A stretch of 64,000 bases of DNA from Asticcacaulis solisilvae (GTDB lineage Bacteria > Pseudomonadota > Alphaproteobacteria > Caulobacterales > Caulobacteraceae), in contig NZ_JAGGMI010000003.1 in NCBI RefSeq assembly GCF_017875235.1, forward strand, positions 248,001 to 312,000, given 5' to 3'. The first letter of the stretch is position 1. Each line of letters starts with the position of its first letter. The notes below the pieces were generated by a model that was not told the origin of the DNA, did not search any database, and saw only the letters and a list, made by a program, of their open reading frames with translations. This document shows positions 26,433 through 36,487 of this stretch, one piece after another. A program made the translations under genes and the position numbers.

Positions 26433-27089
26433 TTAATGCGAGGTCGCCAGCACTACGCCGACCAGCACGGCGGCGTAATGCGTTGCGGCGCCGGCCAGGA
26501 CGTGACCGTGCCAGATGGCACGGCGAAACTTGAGCCGCTTCATCATATAGAAGATGGTGCCGACGCTGTAGACCACGCCACCCGCCGCCAGCAGAATCAT
26601 GGCCGGCAGGGGCACTTCGCGGACCATCGGGCGGATGGCGACGATGATCAGCCAGCCCAGCACGAGATAAAGCGGTATCCAGAAGACCTTGCCGAGGCCT
26701 GGCAGCAGCAGCTTGCCCAGCATGCCGAGGCCGGCCAGCGACCAGACGGCGATGCTCATGCCCCATGCCCAGCCGCCCGTTAAGGCTTGGGTGGTGAATG
26801 GCGTATAGGAAGCAGCAATCATCAGAAAGATGCCGGCGTGATCGAGGCGCCGCAGAAAGGGCTGCCAACTCGGCTTGGCGAAGTTATAGGCCATCGAGAA
26901 GGCCAGCATGGCGATGAAACCCACCGCATAGACCGTTACCGCCGCGACCTGACCCAGCAGGCCTTGGCTGACCGCAAGTCCAAGCGCCAGGCCACCACCG
27001 AACAGGGCCAGGGCGAGACCCACGATATGCACGACAAGGTCAGCATAGCGCGCGCCAAGGGACGGATAATGGGCGGGAGCTTCGGTCAT
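26433..27089 (-). CDS. Hemolysin III / TrhA family membrane protein
   Basis: This 218-aa, seven-span protein of the PAQR/HlyIII superfamily shows 'LAFSMAYNF' and 'RRLDHAGIFLMIAASYTPF' near the second and third helices, and 'WHGHVLAGAATHYAAV' at the end. The conserved His and Asp/Ser residues of this superfamily form a zinc-dependent amidase-like site. The bacterial members' role is uncertain (membrane lipid homeostasis has been proposed). ATG 27089 is preferred to a TTG at 27128. Confidence 0.88.
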   Translation of the reverse strand: MTEAPAHYPSLGARYADLVVHIVGLALALFGGGLALGLAVSQGLLGQVAAVTVYAVGFIAMLAFSMAYNFAKPSWQPFLRRLDHAGIFLMIAASYTPFTTQALTGGWAWGMSIAVWSLAGLGMLGKLLLPGLGKVFWIPLYLVLGWLIIVAIRPMVREVPLPAMILLAAGGVVYSVGTIFYMMKRLKFRRAIWHGHVLAGAATHYAAVLVGVVLATSH

Positions 27090-27228
27090 GCCGCCAATAT
27101 AGTCTCGCGCGACAGAAAACCAATTCAACTTACGTGAGCGTCAAGTAACAAAAATGTCCGTAAGGGAAGGCTTGTTATCCGCATCAGGACGCCGGCAAGG
27201 TGAAGCACGCTAAATGCCGTTATTGTCA

Positions 27229-27271
27229 CATTTGATCACAAATGACGCAAAAGGGTCACAATAGATCAAAT
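27229..27271. promoter_or_regulatory. Palindrome and shared motif upstream of the large TonB receptor
   Basis: CATTTG-ATCA-CAAATG (27229-27244) is followed by GTCACAATAGATCAAAT (27255-27271). The latter is shared with the leader of the 10833 receptor gene. The A+T-rich leader of about 330 bp between the hemolysin III start and the receptor start is the likely promoter. Confidence 0.5.
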
Positions 27272-27416
27272 TTGTACGATTATTATTGCGCGTAACAAGG
27301 TTGTCTGACAAAATTTACCGTACGAAATGCAGCGACTCGCCGGCCTCGCCTGCCTTTCACGCGCTACCCAAGCGCCGCGTCCGCGCCGGCGGCAATATAT
27401 AAAGTCAGGGAAGACA

Positions 27417-30400
27417 ATGACCAGGAAACACCTACTCTCGAAGAGAGCGCATCTGTGCGCGACAACGGCGGCGGCCGTTCTTCTCACTGCCATGGCGGGC
27501 GCGGCCTTCGCGCAGGACGCCGCCCCTGCGGCTGAACCGGCCGCCGGTGACGACAGCCAGGTTGTGGTTGTCCGCGGCTTCCGGGGCAGCCTGCAGAGCG
27601 CCCTGGCGATCAAGAAGCGCAGCGCCGGCACCGTCGACTCGATCCTTGGCGAAGACATCGGCAAGTTTCCTGACAGCAACCTGGCCGAATCGATGCAGCG
27701 CATCCCCGGCGTCACCCTGTCGCGCGGCGACGGCGGCGAAGGCCGCAACATCTCGGTGCGCGGCCTCAGCGCGCAATTTACCCGCGTCCGCCTGAACGGC
27801 CTGGAGGGCGCATCGCAGACCGGTTCGTCCGACATCTATGGCGCCGGCAACAGCGGCCGCAGCTTCGACTTCAGCGCCTTCCCGACGGATATCTTCTCGT
27901 CCCTGTCGGCGCGCAAGACGGCCTCGGCCGATGTCGAGGAAGGCAGCCTGGGCGCCACGGTCGACCTGCGCGCGCCGCGTCCGTTCGATTTCCGCCAGAA
28001 GACCCTGTTCTCGGTCACCGCACGCGGCGTCTATAACGAAATTTCCAAGTCGATCGATCCCCGCGTCTCGCTGGTCACCGGCTGGAAGTCGGACGACGGC
28101 ATCTTCGGCGTCGTCGGCTCGCTGTCCTATGCCGACCGCAACCTGCGCGAAGTCGGGTACTCGGCCGTCGATATTCTGTCGACAAACGCGAACGGCTATA
28201 ATGCCATCCGCCGGGACGCGGCCGGGAACCCGGTCGTTGTCGGCACCACCGTCCAACGCGAAATCCAGCCCTTCTGTACGCCTATCGGCTGGGTGTCGCC
28301 GACCGGCGGCGCATCAATCAGCCCCGATCCGGCGGACCACGCCGCGGCTGGCGCCAGCTCGACCATGTGCTCGACCAATAATCCGCGCACCGGCACCATT
28401 GCCGCCTACAACACGATCTACAATCTGCGCCGCGCCGATCCTGCCTTTGCCAATGTACCGGGATCCGGCGCATTCCTGCCCCGCATTCCGCGATACGTGA
28501 ATTCCGAACAGGACTCGCAACGTTTCGGCGGCACGCTGAGCCTGCAATGGAAGACGGATGCGACCAATATCGCGGTCGATTATATCTATTCGCAGTTCGA
28601 AGTTGAGCGCCGTGACAACTATATAGCCGGACTGTCGTTCGCGCGTTCGATCACGAACCTGGGCCAGCCGATGGTGTCGGTGAAGGATATCGAGTTCGAC
28701 TCGAACGGTTCGCTTGTCTATGGCCTGTTCGATGGCGTCGACATCCGTTCGGAAGGCCTGGTCGATCAGTTCACGACCACCTACAACCAGGTCAGCGTCA
28801 GCGCCACGCACCGCTTCAACGACCGGTTCGAACTGTCGGGCTACTTCGGCACGTCCAAGTCCGTCCGCGACGACCCCATGCGTCTGCAGACCTTCCTCGA
28901 CATCATCGACGCCGACAATTTCTCGATTGACTTCCGGGGCGGCGAGACCACGCCGGTTATCAATTTCGGCGTGGACGTTTCCAACCCGGCCAACTTCTCC
29001 TACGCACCGGGTGTGACGCAGGGCGGCCTTACGACGGTTCTCGGCGGCTTCTCGTTGCAGGGCAAGCCCGCGAACAACACGACGACCAACGACACGGTCA
29101 ACCTGGATGCGAAGTGGACATGGAGCGATGAACTCCGCCTCAAGGTCGGCGTCCAGTCGCGCGTCATCGACTTCCAGTCCTACAACCTGAGCCCGACGCC
29201 CGCGACGAACGCGTTCAAGCCGCTGCCGGCAGGTACGGCGCTGTCCAGCATTACCACCCAGATCGAAGGCCTGGATGATCTCTGGGGCCAGGGCGCGCCG
29301 GCAAGCTGGGTCGCCATCGACTCGGCCAAGTGGCGCGAACTCGTCAACTTCGACAGCTTCACCTATTGCGGTGTCGAATGCGGCGCGGCCAAGTCCCAGA
29401 TCAAGGAAACGACGCGCAGCGCCTATGTCATGGCCGAGTTCGACACCGAGCGCCTGCCCGTACCCATCCGTGGCGACGTCGGTTTCCGTTACTTCAAGAC
29501 CGACCAGGTCGCCGTCGGGCACATCGCCGTGGCAACGCCGGGCGGCCCTTACGCCCAGGGCGGCAAGCGCAACGTGGTGGAACGGTCCTATGACGATATC
29601 CTGCCGTCCGCCAACGTGGTCCTGGAGTTCACGCCGAACCTCCTGGGACGTGTCTCGGCCGCCAAGGTCATGTCGCGTCCGGAACTGGGCAACCTGATCC
29701 CGTCCTCGGGCATCACGGCCACGACCCGCACCGGCAACGTCAACAACCCGTTCCTGGATCCGATCAAGGCCAAAACCTTCGACGCCGGCCTGGAATGGTA
29801 TTTCCGCCCGGGTTCGGTCGTCTCGATCGGCTACTTCTACAAGGACATCGAATCTTACATCCAGCGCAAGACGGAGCAGGTTCCCTACCGCGATCTGGGC
29901 CTGCCGGACTCGCTGCTGGACGGCACGAATACCTCGCCGACCGAAATCTTCACCGTCGGCCGCTTCCAGAATACGCCTGGCGGCCCGCTGAAGGGCGTTG
30001 AGCTCAACCTCCAGGCCGAACTGGACTTCCTTCCCGGTTTCTGGAGCAAGTTCGGTGTCCTCGGCAACTACACCCACGTCGAGTCCGAAATCGAGTACCT
30101 GTTGAGCGCGACCACGACGACCACGGCGGACCTAATCGGCCTGTCACGGGATTCGGCCTCCGGCACTCTTTACTGGGAAGACGACACGTTCAGCATCCGC
30201 ACGACCGCGAACTACCGCAGCAAGTACATCCGCGGCATCCCGGCCTCTCCGGGTTCGGACCTGCAGGGCAATGACGAGACCCTGTATGTCGACCTGTCGG
30301 CCTCGTGGAACCTCAGCGACCGCCTGAAGCTGATCCTCGAAGCGCAGAACCTGACTGACGAACAGAACCGCCTGTTCATCGACAGCGTCCGCGAAGACAC

Positions 30401-30458
30401 CCTCTTCGAACTGCGCAACGGCCGGACCATCACCTTCGGCGTCAACTACAAGTACTAA
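27417..30458 (+). CDS. TonB-dependent receptor (large, Caulobacterales type)
   Basis: This 1013-aa outer-membrane active transporter has a signal peptide (1-33, ending 'GAAFAQ'), a TonB-box-like 'SQVVVVRGFRGS' near 44-55, a plug domain ('SILGEDIGKFPDSNLAESMQ', 'RIPGVTLSRGDGGEGR', 'NISVRGL'), and a long barrel ending with 'RTITFGVNYKY' and a terminal aromatic residue. The ATG at 27417 follows AGGGAAGA; the in-frame ATG 90 bp upstream has no signal peptide. Substrate unknown; this subfamily often takes up saccharides or siderophores. A strong terminator follows. Confidence 0.95.
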   Translation: MTRKHLLSKRAHLCATTAAAVLLTAMAGAAFAQDAAPAAEPAAGDDSQVVVVRGFRGSLQSALAIKKRSAGTVDSILGEDIGKFPDSNLAESMQRIPGVTLSRGDGGEGRNISVRGLSAQFTRVRLNGLEGASQTGSSDIYGAGNSGRSFDFSAFPTDIFSSLSARKTASADVEEGSLGATVDLRAPRPFDFRQKTLFSVTARGVYNEISKSIDPRVSLVTGWKSDDGIFGVVGSLSYADRNLREVGYSAVDILSTNANGYNAIRRDAAGNPVVVGTTVQREIQPFCTPIGWVSPTGGASISPDPADHAAAGASSTMCSTNNPRTGTIAAYNTIYNLRRADPAFANVPGSGAFLPRIPRYVNSEQDSQRFGGTLSLQWKTDATNIAVDYIYSQFEVERRDNYIAGLSFARSITNLGQPMVSVKDIEFDSNGSLVYGLFDGVDIRSEGLVDQFTTTYNQVSVSATHRFNDRFELSGYFGTSKSVRDDPMRLQTFLDIIDADNFSIDFRGGETTPVINFGVDVSNPANFSYAPGVTQGGLTTVLGGFSLQGKPANNTTTNDTVNLDAKWTWSDELRLKVGVQSRVIDFQSYNLSPTPATNAFKPLPAGTALSSITTQIEGLDDLWGQGAPASWVAIDSAKWRELVNFDSFTYCGVECGAAKSQIKETTRSAYVMAEFDTERLPVPIRGDVGFRYFKTDQVAVGHIAVATPGGPYAQGGKRNVVERSYDDILPSANVVLEFTPNLLGRVSAAKVMSRPELGNLIPSSGITATTRTGNVNNPFLDPIKAKTFDAGLEWYFRPGSVVSIGYFYKDIESYIQRKTEQVPYRDLGLPDSLLDGTNTSPTEIFTVGRFQNTPGGPLKGVELNLQAELDFLPGFWSKFGVLGNYTHVESEIEYLLSATTTTTADLIGLSRDSASGTLYWEDDTFSIRTTANYRSKYIRGIPASPGSDLQGNDETLYVDLSASWNLSDRLKLILEAQNLTDEQNRLFIDSVREDTLFELRNGRTITFGVNYKY

Positions 30459-30487
30459 GCCTACCTGACATTCCAGATCTTACTTTA

Positions 30488-30521
30488 AGGCCGCTCCGCA
30501 AGGGGCGGTCTTTTTCTTTTT
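30488..30521 (+). terminator. Rho-independent terminator of the TonB-receptor gene
   Basis: The stem CCGCTCC-GCAA-GGGGCGG (with one G-T pair) is followed by TTTTTCTTTTT. It lies about 30 bp after the receptor stop. Confidence 0.9.
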
Positions 30522-30535
30522 GTGCACGCATTCTA

Positions 30536-30572
30536 TCCAAAAACCGCTGCGCACTTTTGGAATGCGCTTTTA
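30536..30572. repeat. Dispersed intergenic repeat, second copy
   Basis: It contains CCAAAAACCGCTGCGCAC followed by TTTTGGAATGCGC and is related to the element at 24174-24213. The CCAAAA/TTTTGG arms can pair. Confidence 0.5.
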
Positions 30573-30580
30573 GCTTGACC

Positions 30581-30632
30581 AACTCATAACTCACGAGTTA
30601 TACGTCAACTCATAACCGAGGAGTTATGAGTT
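30581..30632 (+). promoter_or_regulatory. Twin palindromic operators overlapping the regulator start
   Basis: AACTCATAAC-N6-GTTATGAGTT (30607-30632) is a perfect 10-bp-arm palindrome covering the ribosome site and ATG (30626) of the ArsR-type gene. A second, imperfect copy with the same left arm and 6-nt spacer lies at 30581-30606, exactly 26 bp upstream. This is the likely autoregulatory operator. Confidence 0.8.
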
Positions 30633-30958
30633 TGATCCCGTCTGGACCGGATATCCTGTTCCGCACGCTCGGGGACCCCACCCGGCGCGCTATCTTCGAA
30701 CGGTTGTGTCGTAACGGAGAGCAGACAGTCGCCGCCCTGACGGCCCAGGCCGGCGTGTCGCAGCCGGCCGTCTCGAAACACCTCGGTGTGCTCAAGGAAG
30801 CCGGACTGGTGCGCGATCGCCAGGAAGGCCGCCAGACCCATTACAGCGCCCTGCCCGGCGCGCTCTTACCGCTCACCGACTGGGCGCAACAAATGACCGG
30901 TTTCTGGGAGCGCCGCTTCGACGACCTGGATGACCTGCTGAAAAGGATGGACCAATGA
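30626..30958 (+). CDS. ArsR-family transcriptional regulator
   Basis: This 110-aa winged-helix protein has 'LGDPTRRAIFERLCRNGEQ' at the N-terminus and a recognition helix in 'SQPAVSKHLGVLKEAGLV', followed by a wing 'REGRQTHYSA' type segment ('QEGRQTHYSALPG'). There are no metal-binding Cys clusters, so it is probably not a metal sensor. ArsR proteins of this subtype are commonly paired with SRPBCC/AHSA1 genes, as here (31979). It overlaps the next gene by 4 bp and is probably autorepressing. Confidence 0.92.
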   Translation: MSLIPSGPDILFRTLGDPTRRAIFERLCRNGEQTVAALTAQAGVSQPAVSKHLGVLKEAGLVRDRQEGRQTHYSALPGALLPLTDWAQQMTGFWERRFDDLDDLLKRMDQ

Positions 30959-31158
30959 ACAACGGAATACGTCAATTCCACCGCTGGGTGTCGATCGTCT
31001 TCACCCTGACCGTCATCGCCAATTTCGTGGTGATGGGTTTTGGCCACCAGATCATGTGGGTGACCTACGCGCCCCTGCCGCCCCTCTTCCTGCTGCTGTT
31101 CACAGGGCTCTACATGTTCGCCCTGCCCTATTTCACCAAGAGCCGGGCGGCACAATGA
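30955..31158 (+). CDS. Small two-span membrane protein
   Basis: This 67-aa protein has two hydrophobic segments (about 10-30 and 38-58) separated by 'GHQIMWVTYAPLPP'. It is translationally coupled to the ArsR gene upstream and to the DUF1801 gene downstream by ATGA overlaps. No known domain recognised. Confidence 0.8.
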   Translation: MNNGIRQFHRWVSIVFTLTVIANFVVMGFGHQIMWVTYAPLPPLFLLLFTGLYMFALPYFTKSRAAQ

Positions 31159-31559
31159 GCAAGCCCGTACTCCTGTCCGGTGGTAACCCGCAGATCGCCA
31201 AGGGCTATGGCGACGCGCCGGTTAAGGCCTACATCGCCGCCATGCCTGAGTGGAAACGCGATATCGGCCGCCGCATGGACGCGATCATCGCGGATGTGGT
31301 CCCCGACGTGAAAAAGGCGGTCAAATGGAACACGCCGTTCTACGGCCTCGAGGACGACCTGTGGTTCGCCTCGTTTCATTGCTTCACCAAATACATCAAG
31401 GTGACATTTTTCCAGGGTGCGTCGCTGGAACCGGCCCCTAAGGGCAAGTCGAAATACCCGGCGGTCCGCTATTACGATATCCACGAAGGCCAGTTCGACG
31501 AAAAGCAATTCGCCGACTGGATCAAACAGGCCAGCCAATTGCCTGGCGAAAAGATGTGA
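31155..31559 (+). CDS. DUF1801 (YdhG-like) protein
   Basis: This 134-aa protein has the fold pattern of the YdhG/DUF1801 group: a helical start ('VKAYIAAMPEWKRDIGRRMD') and 'VKKAVKWNTPFYGLEDDLWF', where the conserved Trp-aromatic core lies, then 'FTKYIKVTFFQGASLEP'. The function of the family is unresolved. It starts in the stop of the membrane-protein gene and is followed 9 bp later by a second DUF1801 protein. Confidence 0.85.
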   Translation: MSKPVLLSGGNPQIAKGYGDAPVKAYIAAMPEWKRDIGRRMDAIIADVVPDVKKAVKWNTPFYGLEDDLWFASFHCFTKYIKVTFFQGASLEPAPKGKSKYPAVRYYDIHEGQFDEKQFADWIKQASQLPGEKM

Positions 31560-31568
31560 GGCCAAGCC

Positions 31569-31982
31569 ATGAAGAAACCTGTTCCCGGCCGTGACCACCT
31601 GAGTGTTCCGGAAAAGATCGACGCGGCCATCGCCGACCTGCCCGACTGGCGCGGCGAGACCCTGGCGCGGGTGCGCGCCCTTATCCACGAGGCCGATCCC
31701 GAGGTGGTCGAGGAGTGGAAATGGGGCATTCCGGTCTGGTCGCACGACGGCATCCTCTGCACCGGCGAGACCTACAAGGCCGCCGTCAAGGCCACCTTCC
31801 CCAAGGGGGCTTCGCTCGACGATCCATCTGGTCTGTTCAATTCCAGCCTGGAAGGCAACGCCCGCCGCGCCATCGACTTCAAACAGGGTGAAACCATCGA
31901 CACCGACGCCTTCAAGGCTCTGATCCGTGCCGCGGTGGCGCTGAATGCCGCCACGCCCGCCGCCAAAAAGAAAAGCAAATGA
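31569..31982 (+). CDS. Second DUF1801 protein
   Basis: This 137-aa paralogue of the upstream protein has 'EKIDAAIADLPDWRGETLARVRAL', quoted as 'IADLPDWRGETLARVRAL', and 'VVEEWKWGIPVWSHDGILC', followed by 'KAAVKATFPKGASLDDP'. It ends with a short basic tail. It overlaps the SRPBCC gene by 4 bp. Two adjacent DUF1801 genes probably arose by duplication. Confidence 0.85.
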   Translation: MKKPVPGRDHLSVPEKIDAAIADLPDWRGETLARVRALIHEADPEVVEEWKWGIPVWSHDGILCTGETYKAAVKATFPKGASLDDPSGLFNSSLEGNARRAIDFKQGETIDTDAFKALIRAAVALNAATPAAKKKSK

Positions 31983-32398
31983 CCGAAACCCGCACCGTCA
32001 CCGTCGAACGCGAATTCCCGCATCCTCCGGAAAGGTTGTGGCGCGCCCTCACCCAACCGCACCTGATGGAGGAATGGCTGATGAAAAACGACTTCCAACC
32101 GACTGTCGGCCACCGTTTCAACCTGCGCGGCGACTGGGGCGGCGTACTGGACTGCGAGGTCCTGACACTGGAGCCGGGCAAGGCCCTGTCCTACACCTGG
32201 AACTACGTCCACGACGACCCGGCTTATAATCTCGACAGCGTGGTGACCTTTACGCTGACACCGACGGCGACCGGCACGCACCTGCGCGTCGAGCAGGCCG
32301 GCTTCCGGCCCAATCAACGTCAAGCCTTCGGCGGCGCCCTGCAGGGCTGGCACCAAAAGCTCGAAAAACTGGAGGAGATCGCGGCGCGCGACGACTAA
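31979..32398 (+). CDS. SRPBCC/AHSA1 family protein
   Basis: This 139-aa START-like protein has the typical beginning 'TVEREFPHPPERLWRALTQP', the 'LMEEWLMKNDFQP' segment, and the C-terminal helix 'GWHQKLEKLEEI'. The hydrophobic cavity of this fold binds small lipophilic ligands. It is the last gene of the ArsR-led operon, a pairing seen widely in bacteria with unknown purpose. Confidence 0.9.
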   Translation: MTETRTVTVEREFPHPPERLWRALTQPHLMEEWLMKNDFQPTVGHRFNLRGDWGGVLDCEVLTLEPGKALSYTWNYVHDDPAYNLDSVVTFTLTPTATGTHLRVEQAGFRPNQRQAFGGALQGWHQKLEKLEEIAARDD

Positions 32399-32479
32399 AC
32401 GGTACTGCGCCCACAGTTCTTATCTGGGGCCAAATCCATAAATTACAAGAATTGCTCGCGCAAATTCTTTCCCTTAAAT

Positions 32480-32508
32480 AACAATGCCTTACGACACATC
32501 GCATTGTT
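32480..32508 (+). promoter_or_regulatory. Inverted repeat upstream of the FAD monooxygenase gene
   Basis: AACAATGC (32480-32487) and GCATTGTT (32501-32508) form a perfect 8-bp inverted repeat with a 13-bp spacer, ending 18 bp before the ATG. The layout fits a TetR- or MarR-type operator. No such regulator is adjacent. Confidence 0.5.
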
Positions 32509-32526
32509 CCTTACAGGGAGACGAAA

Positions 32527-34016
<1,490 letters not shown>

Positions 34017-34020
<4 letters not shown>

Positions 34021-34397
34021 GCCGCCATGCGGTGCCAGACTTCCTGGTCGACCATGGACGTGCTCAGCATGCCGGCCATCTGCTGCTGGTACAGGGCGCC
34101 GACATCATCGGGATTGATCGACTTGAAATCGGCGTCGACATTGTTCGGATTGCCGTCGGCCTGCATCACGAAGAACTGGGCGGCGTTGATGCGCGGCATC
34201 TTGAGATGGATCAGAAGCGCCAGGCGGCGGGCACGCTCCGGATTGCGCTTATGAACCTGCGGATCTTCGGCGAACATCTCGCGGCCCAGCAACGCGATAT
34301 AGTCCGGGCTGAGGGCCGAAAAGCGCTCGGCATCCAGCGGCTGGATCATGCGGTTGGAGTCGATATCGAAGATGTGGTCGTTAAGAAGGAAGTACAA
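34017..34397 (-). CDS. Hypothetical protein
   Basis: This protein of about 126 aa has the middle segments 'RFSALSPDYIALLGREMF', 'RARRLALLIHLKMP' and 'QQQMAGMLSTSMVDQEVW'. It is soluble and helical. No ATG is available in the first third. TTG 34397, nine bases after AGGG, is the best start; TTG 34403 or 34442 are alternatives. The stop overlaps by 4 bp the convergent monooxygenase stop. Family not recognised. Confidence 0.65.
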
Positions 34398-34497
34398 AAG
34401 CAAGCACCCTGAAAGCGTGAACAGGACGCCACACTGACACAAAGGGTTGTGGATTCCGTCAAGGAAGAGGGTTAACCGGCGTTGACCGTGTTATGCC

Positions 34498-34833
34498 CTA
34501 AACCACGGGTTCGGTCAGGTGATGCCGGCCTTCGGCGTCCTCGATCTCGACCACCCACAGGTCCGGGTCGTATTTGACCTGGCGCGCGATCCAGGCGTCG
34601 ATGTCCGGCTCGTTCAGCGTCTCGACCGGCCGCATCCACTTGGTGCCGCCCTCCTCGCCTTCGCCGGTCTGGACCTCGCGCAGCACATAGGCGTCACGCG
34701 TGCGCAGGTTCAGCACCTTGACCAACACGGCGCCGAACTGCGGATGGCCCTTGCGCGCGATGAAGGCGAACGATCCGGCCTGTTCGACCCGGCGCGTCAG
34801 GGCGCTGACCCAGATGTCGGACGACAGCAGCAT
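34498..34833 (-). CDS. DUF1491 family protein
   Basis: This 111-aa soluble protein fits DUF1491: 'LSSDIWVSALTRRVEQAG' at the start, 'GHPQFGAVLVKVLNL', 'WMRPVETLNEPDIDAWI', and the final 'DPDLWVVEIEDAEGRH'. The family is restricted mainly to alphaproteobacteria and has no assigned activity. Its ATG lies 4 bp after the stop of the antiporter gene, so they form one operon. Confidence 0.88.
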   Translation of the reverse strand: MLLSSDIWVSALTRRVEQAGSFAFIARKGHPQFGAVLVKVLNLRTRDAYVLREVQTGEGEEGGTKWMRPVETLNEPDIDAWIARQVKYDPDLWVVEIEDAEGRHHLTEPVV

Positions 34834-34837
34834 CAGG

Positions 34838-36421
34838 TCACGCCATTGCCGAGATGGCGCTCAGTTCCTCGAGGTCGAGGTCGCGTTCCAGTTCATGCAG
34901 CGTCTCGTCGTCGATCTCACCCGCACGATGCAGGCGGATCAGTTCGGCCCGGCCCGCGGCCACGGCCGCCAGCACCAGGTCGAAATGGGCGTGCAGCATT
35001 GGCCGGTGCGCGTCTTCCTCGGCGGCGTACTTCTGCGACATGGTCGCCTTGCGCTGATAGCGCTCCAGCAGGCGCGGATGGATCAGCTCACCCTTGTCGT
35101 CATAGGCGCGGGCTTCGATGATCTGAAACTGGACCTGCGCCATGGACGCTTCGGCCTCGCTCATGGTCAGGCGCGGCGCTTCGCTCTCGGCTTCGCGCAA
35201 ACCTGCCCAGCGGATCACGCTGCCCAGGCTCATGCCCTGGATCAGCACGGTGGCCAGGATGACGGCGAAGGCCGCCACCAGCATGAAGTCGCGGCCGGGA
35301 AAGGTCGCGGGCACGCTCAGCGCCACAGCCAGGGTCACCACGCCGCGCATCCCGGCCCAACTGAGGACCGTCGAACATTTCGGCCCCAGCGGCGCATAGC
35401 GCTTTATCCCTGCTGCGCGGATCGCCCAGGTCACGGCATCGGCGCCGAACACCCAGGCGAAGCGCGCCAGCGTCATGGCCGCGATGATCACCACGATCGG
35501 CACGGCCATGGTGTTGATGATCACGCCAAACCCGCCGGCGCGGTCGACGACATCGCGCAACGAAGAGCCGATCAGCAGGAAGACGGCCGCCTCCATCAGG
35601 AAGATCATGACCTGCCAGAAGGAGGTGCCGCGCATCCGGACCGCCGCCGAAAAGACCGTGTGCTGGTACCAACCGCAGATCAGACCGGTCGTCACCGTGG
35701 CGATAACGCCCGAGACATGGAACATTTCGGCCAGCAGATAAGAGGCCCACGGCGCCAGGATCGAGGCCGCGATCATCAGGTAGTCGTCACCGAGACGCTT
35801 GACCAGCAAGACCCAGGCGGCGGCGATGACCACACCGGCGATGGCGCCGCCCGCGGCCAGCAAGGCAAAGCTTCCGGCCGCATCGACGGCGCTGAACGCT
35901 CCGGTCACGCCGGCGGCGATGGCGAAGCGGAACAGGACCAGGCCGGTGGCGTCATTGAACAGGCTTTCGCCTTCGAGCAGGATCGACAGGCGGCGCGGCA
36001 GCTTGACGGTCTGCAGGATGGCGCGTGCCGACACGGCGTCCGGCGGCGAGACAATGGCGCCTAGAGCCGCGCAGGCCGCCCACGGCAGGGACGGTATGAG
36101 CATGTGCGTCACCACCGCCACGACGACGGTCGTGAAGATCACCGCTCCGACCGACAGCGAGATGATGCCGATCATGTGCCGCTTGAGCTGTGAAATGGCG
36201 ATGAACCACGCTCCGTCCATCAATAGCGGCGGCAGGAAGATGACCAGCACCAGTTCCGGATTGAGCGAGATCACCGGCAGTCCTGGTACGAAGGCCAGGA
36301 CTGCCCCGCCGGTCAGCAAAGCCACCGCCGGGGGCAGTTTCAGTTTGTGCGCGGCGTAATGCAGGGCGATGATCGCCAGCAGCATCGCTATGACCAGTTC
36401 GAAGGTCTCAGTCGGTTCCAT
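34838..36421 (-). CDS. CPA1 family Na+/H+ antiporter
   Basis: This 527-aa exchanger has about 12 spans and a cytoplasmic tail. The CPA1 ion-site motif is in 'ESLFNDATGLVLFRFA' (the ND pair), preceded by 'GAIVSPPDAVSARAIL', and 'WAGMRGVVTLAVALSVP' marks the later conserved helix. The C-terminal region of about 110 residues is charged and helical ('LERDLDLEELSAI'). It probably serves pH and Na+ homeostasis. It is cotranscribed with the DUF1491 gene. Confidence 0.93.
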   Translation of the reverse strand: MEPTETFELVIAMLLAIIALHYAAHKLKLPPAVALLTGGAVLAFVPGLPVISLNPELVLVIFLPPLLMDGAWFIAISQLKRHMIGIISLSVGAVIFTTVVVAVVTHMLIPSLPWAACAALGAIVSPPDAVSARAILQTVKLPRRLSILLEGESLFNDATGLVLFRFAIAAGVTGAFSAVDAAGSFALLAAGGAIAGVVIAAAWVLLVKRLGDDYLMIAASILAPWASYLLAEMFHVSGVIATVTTGLICGWYQHTVFSAAVRMRGTSFWQVMIFLMEAAVFLLIGSSLRDVVDRAGGFGVIINTMAVPIVVIIAAMTLARFAWVFGADAVTWAIRAAGIKRYAPLGPKCSTVLSWAGMRGVVTLAVALSVPATFPGRDFMLVAAFAVILATVLIQGMSLGSVIRWAGLREAESEAPRLTMSEAEASMAQVQFQIIEARAYDDKGELIHPRLLERYQRKATMSQKYAAEEDAHRPMLHAHFDLVLAAVAAGRAELIRLHRAGEIDDETLHELERDLDLEELSAISAMA

Positions 36422-36487
36422 GCGTCGCGTCCCGGATTCGCTTGAGCCATTACCGTAGCGACCGGGGAACGCCTGTCAACAAACCGG

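Noticed and set aside
28314-30077. 587-codon minus-strand frame opposite the TonB receptor
   Set aside because: Antisense shadow of a clear receptor gene; composition dominated by Arg, Val, Asp and Gly and no start site or family.
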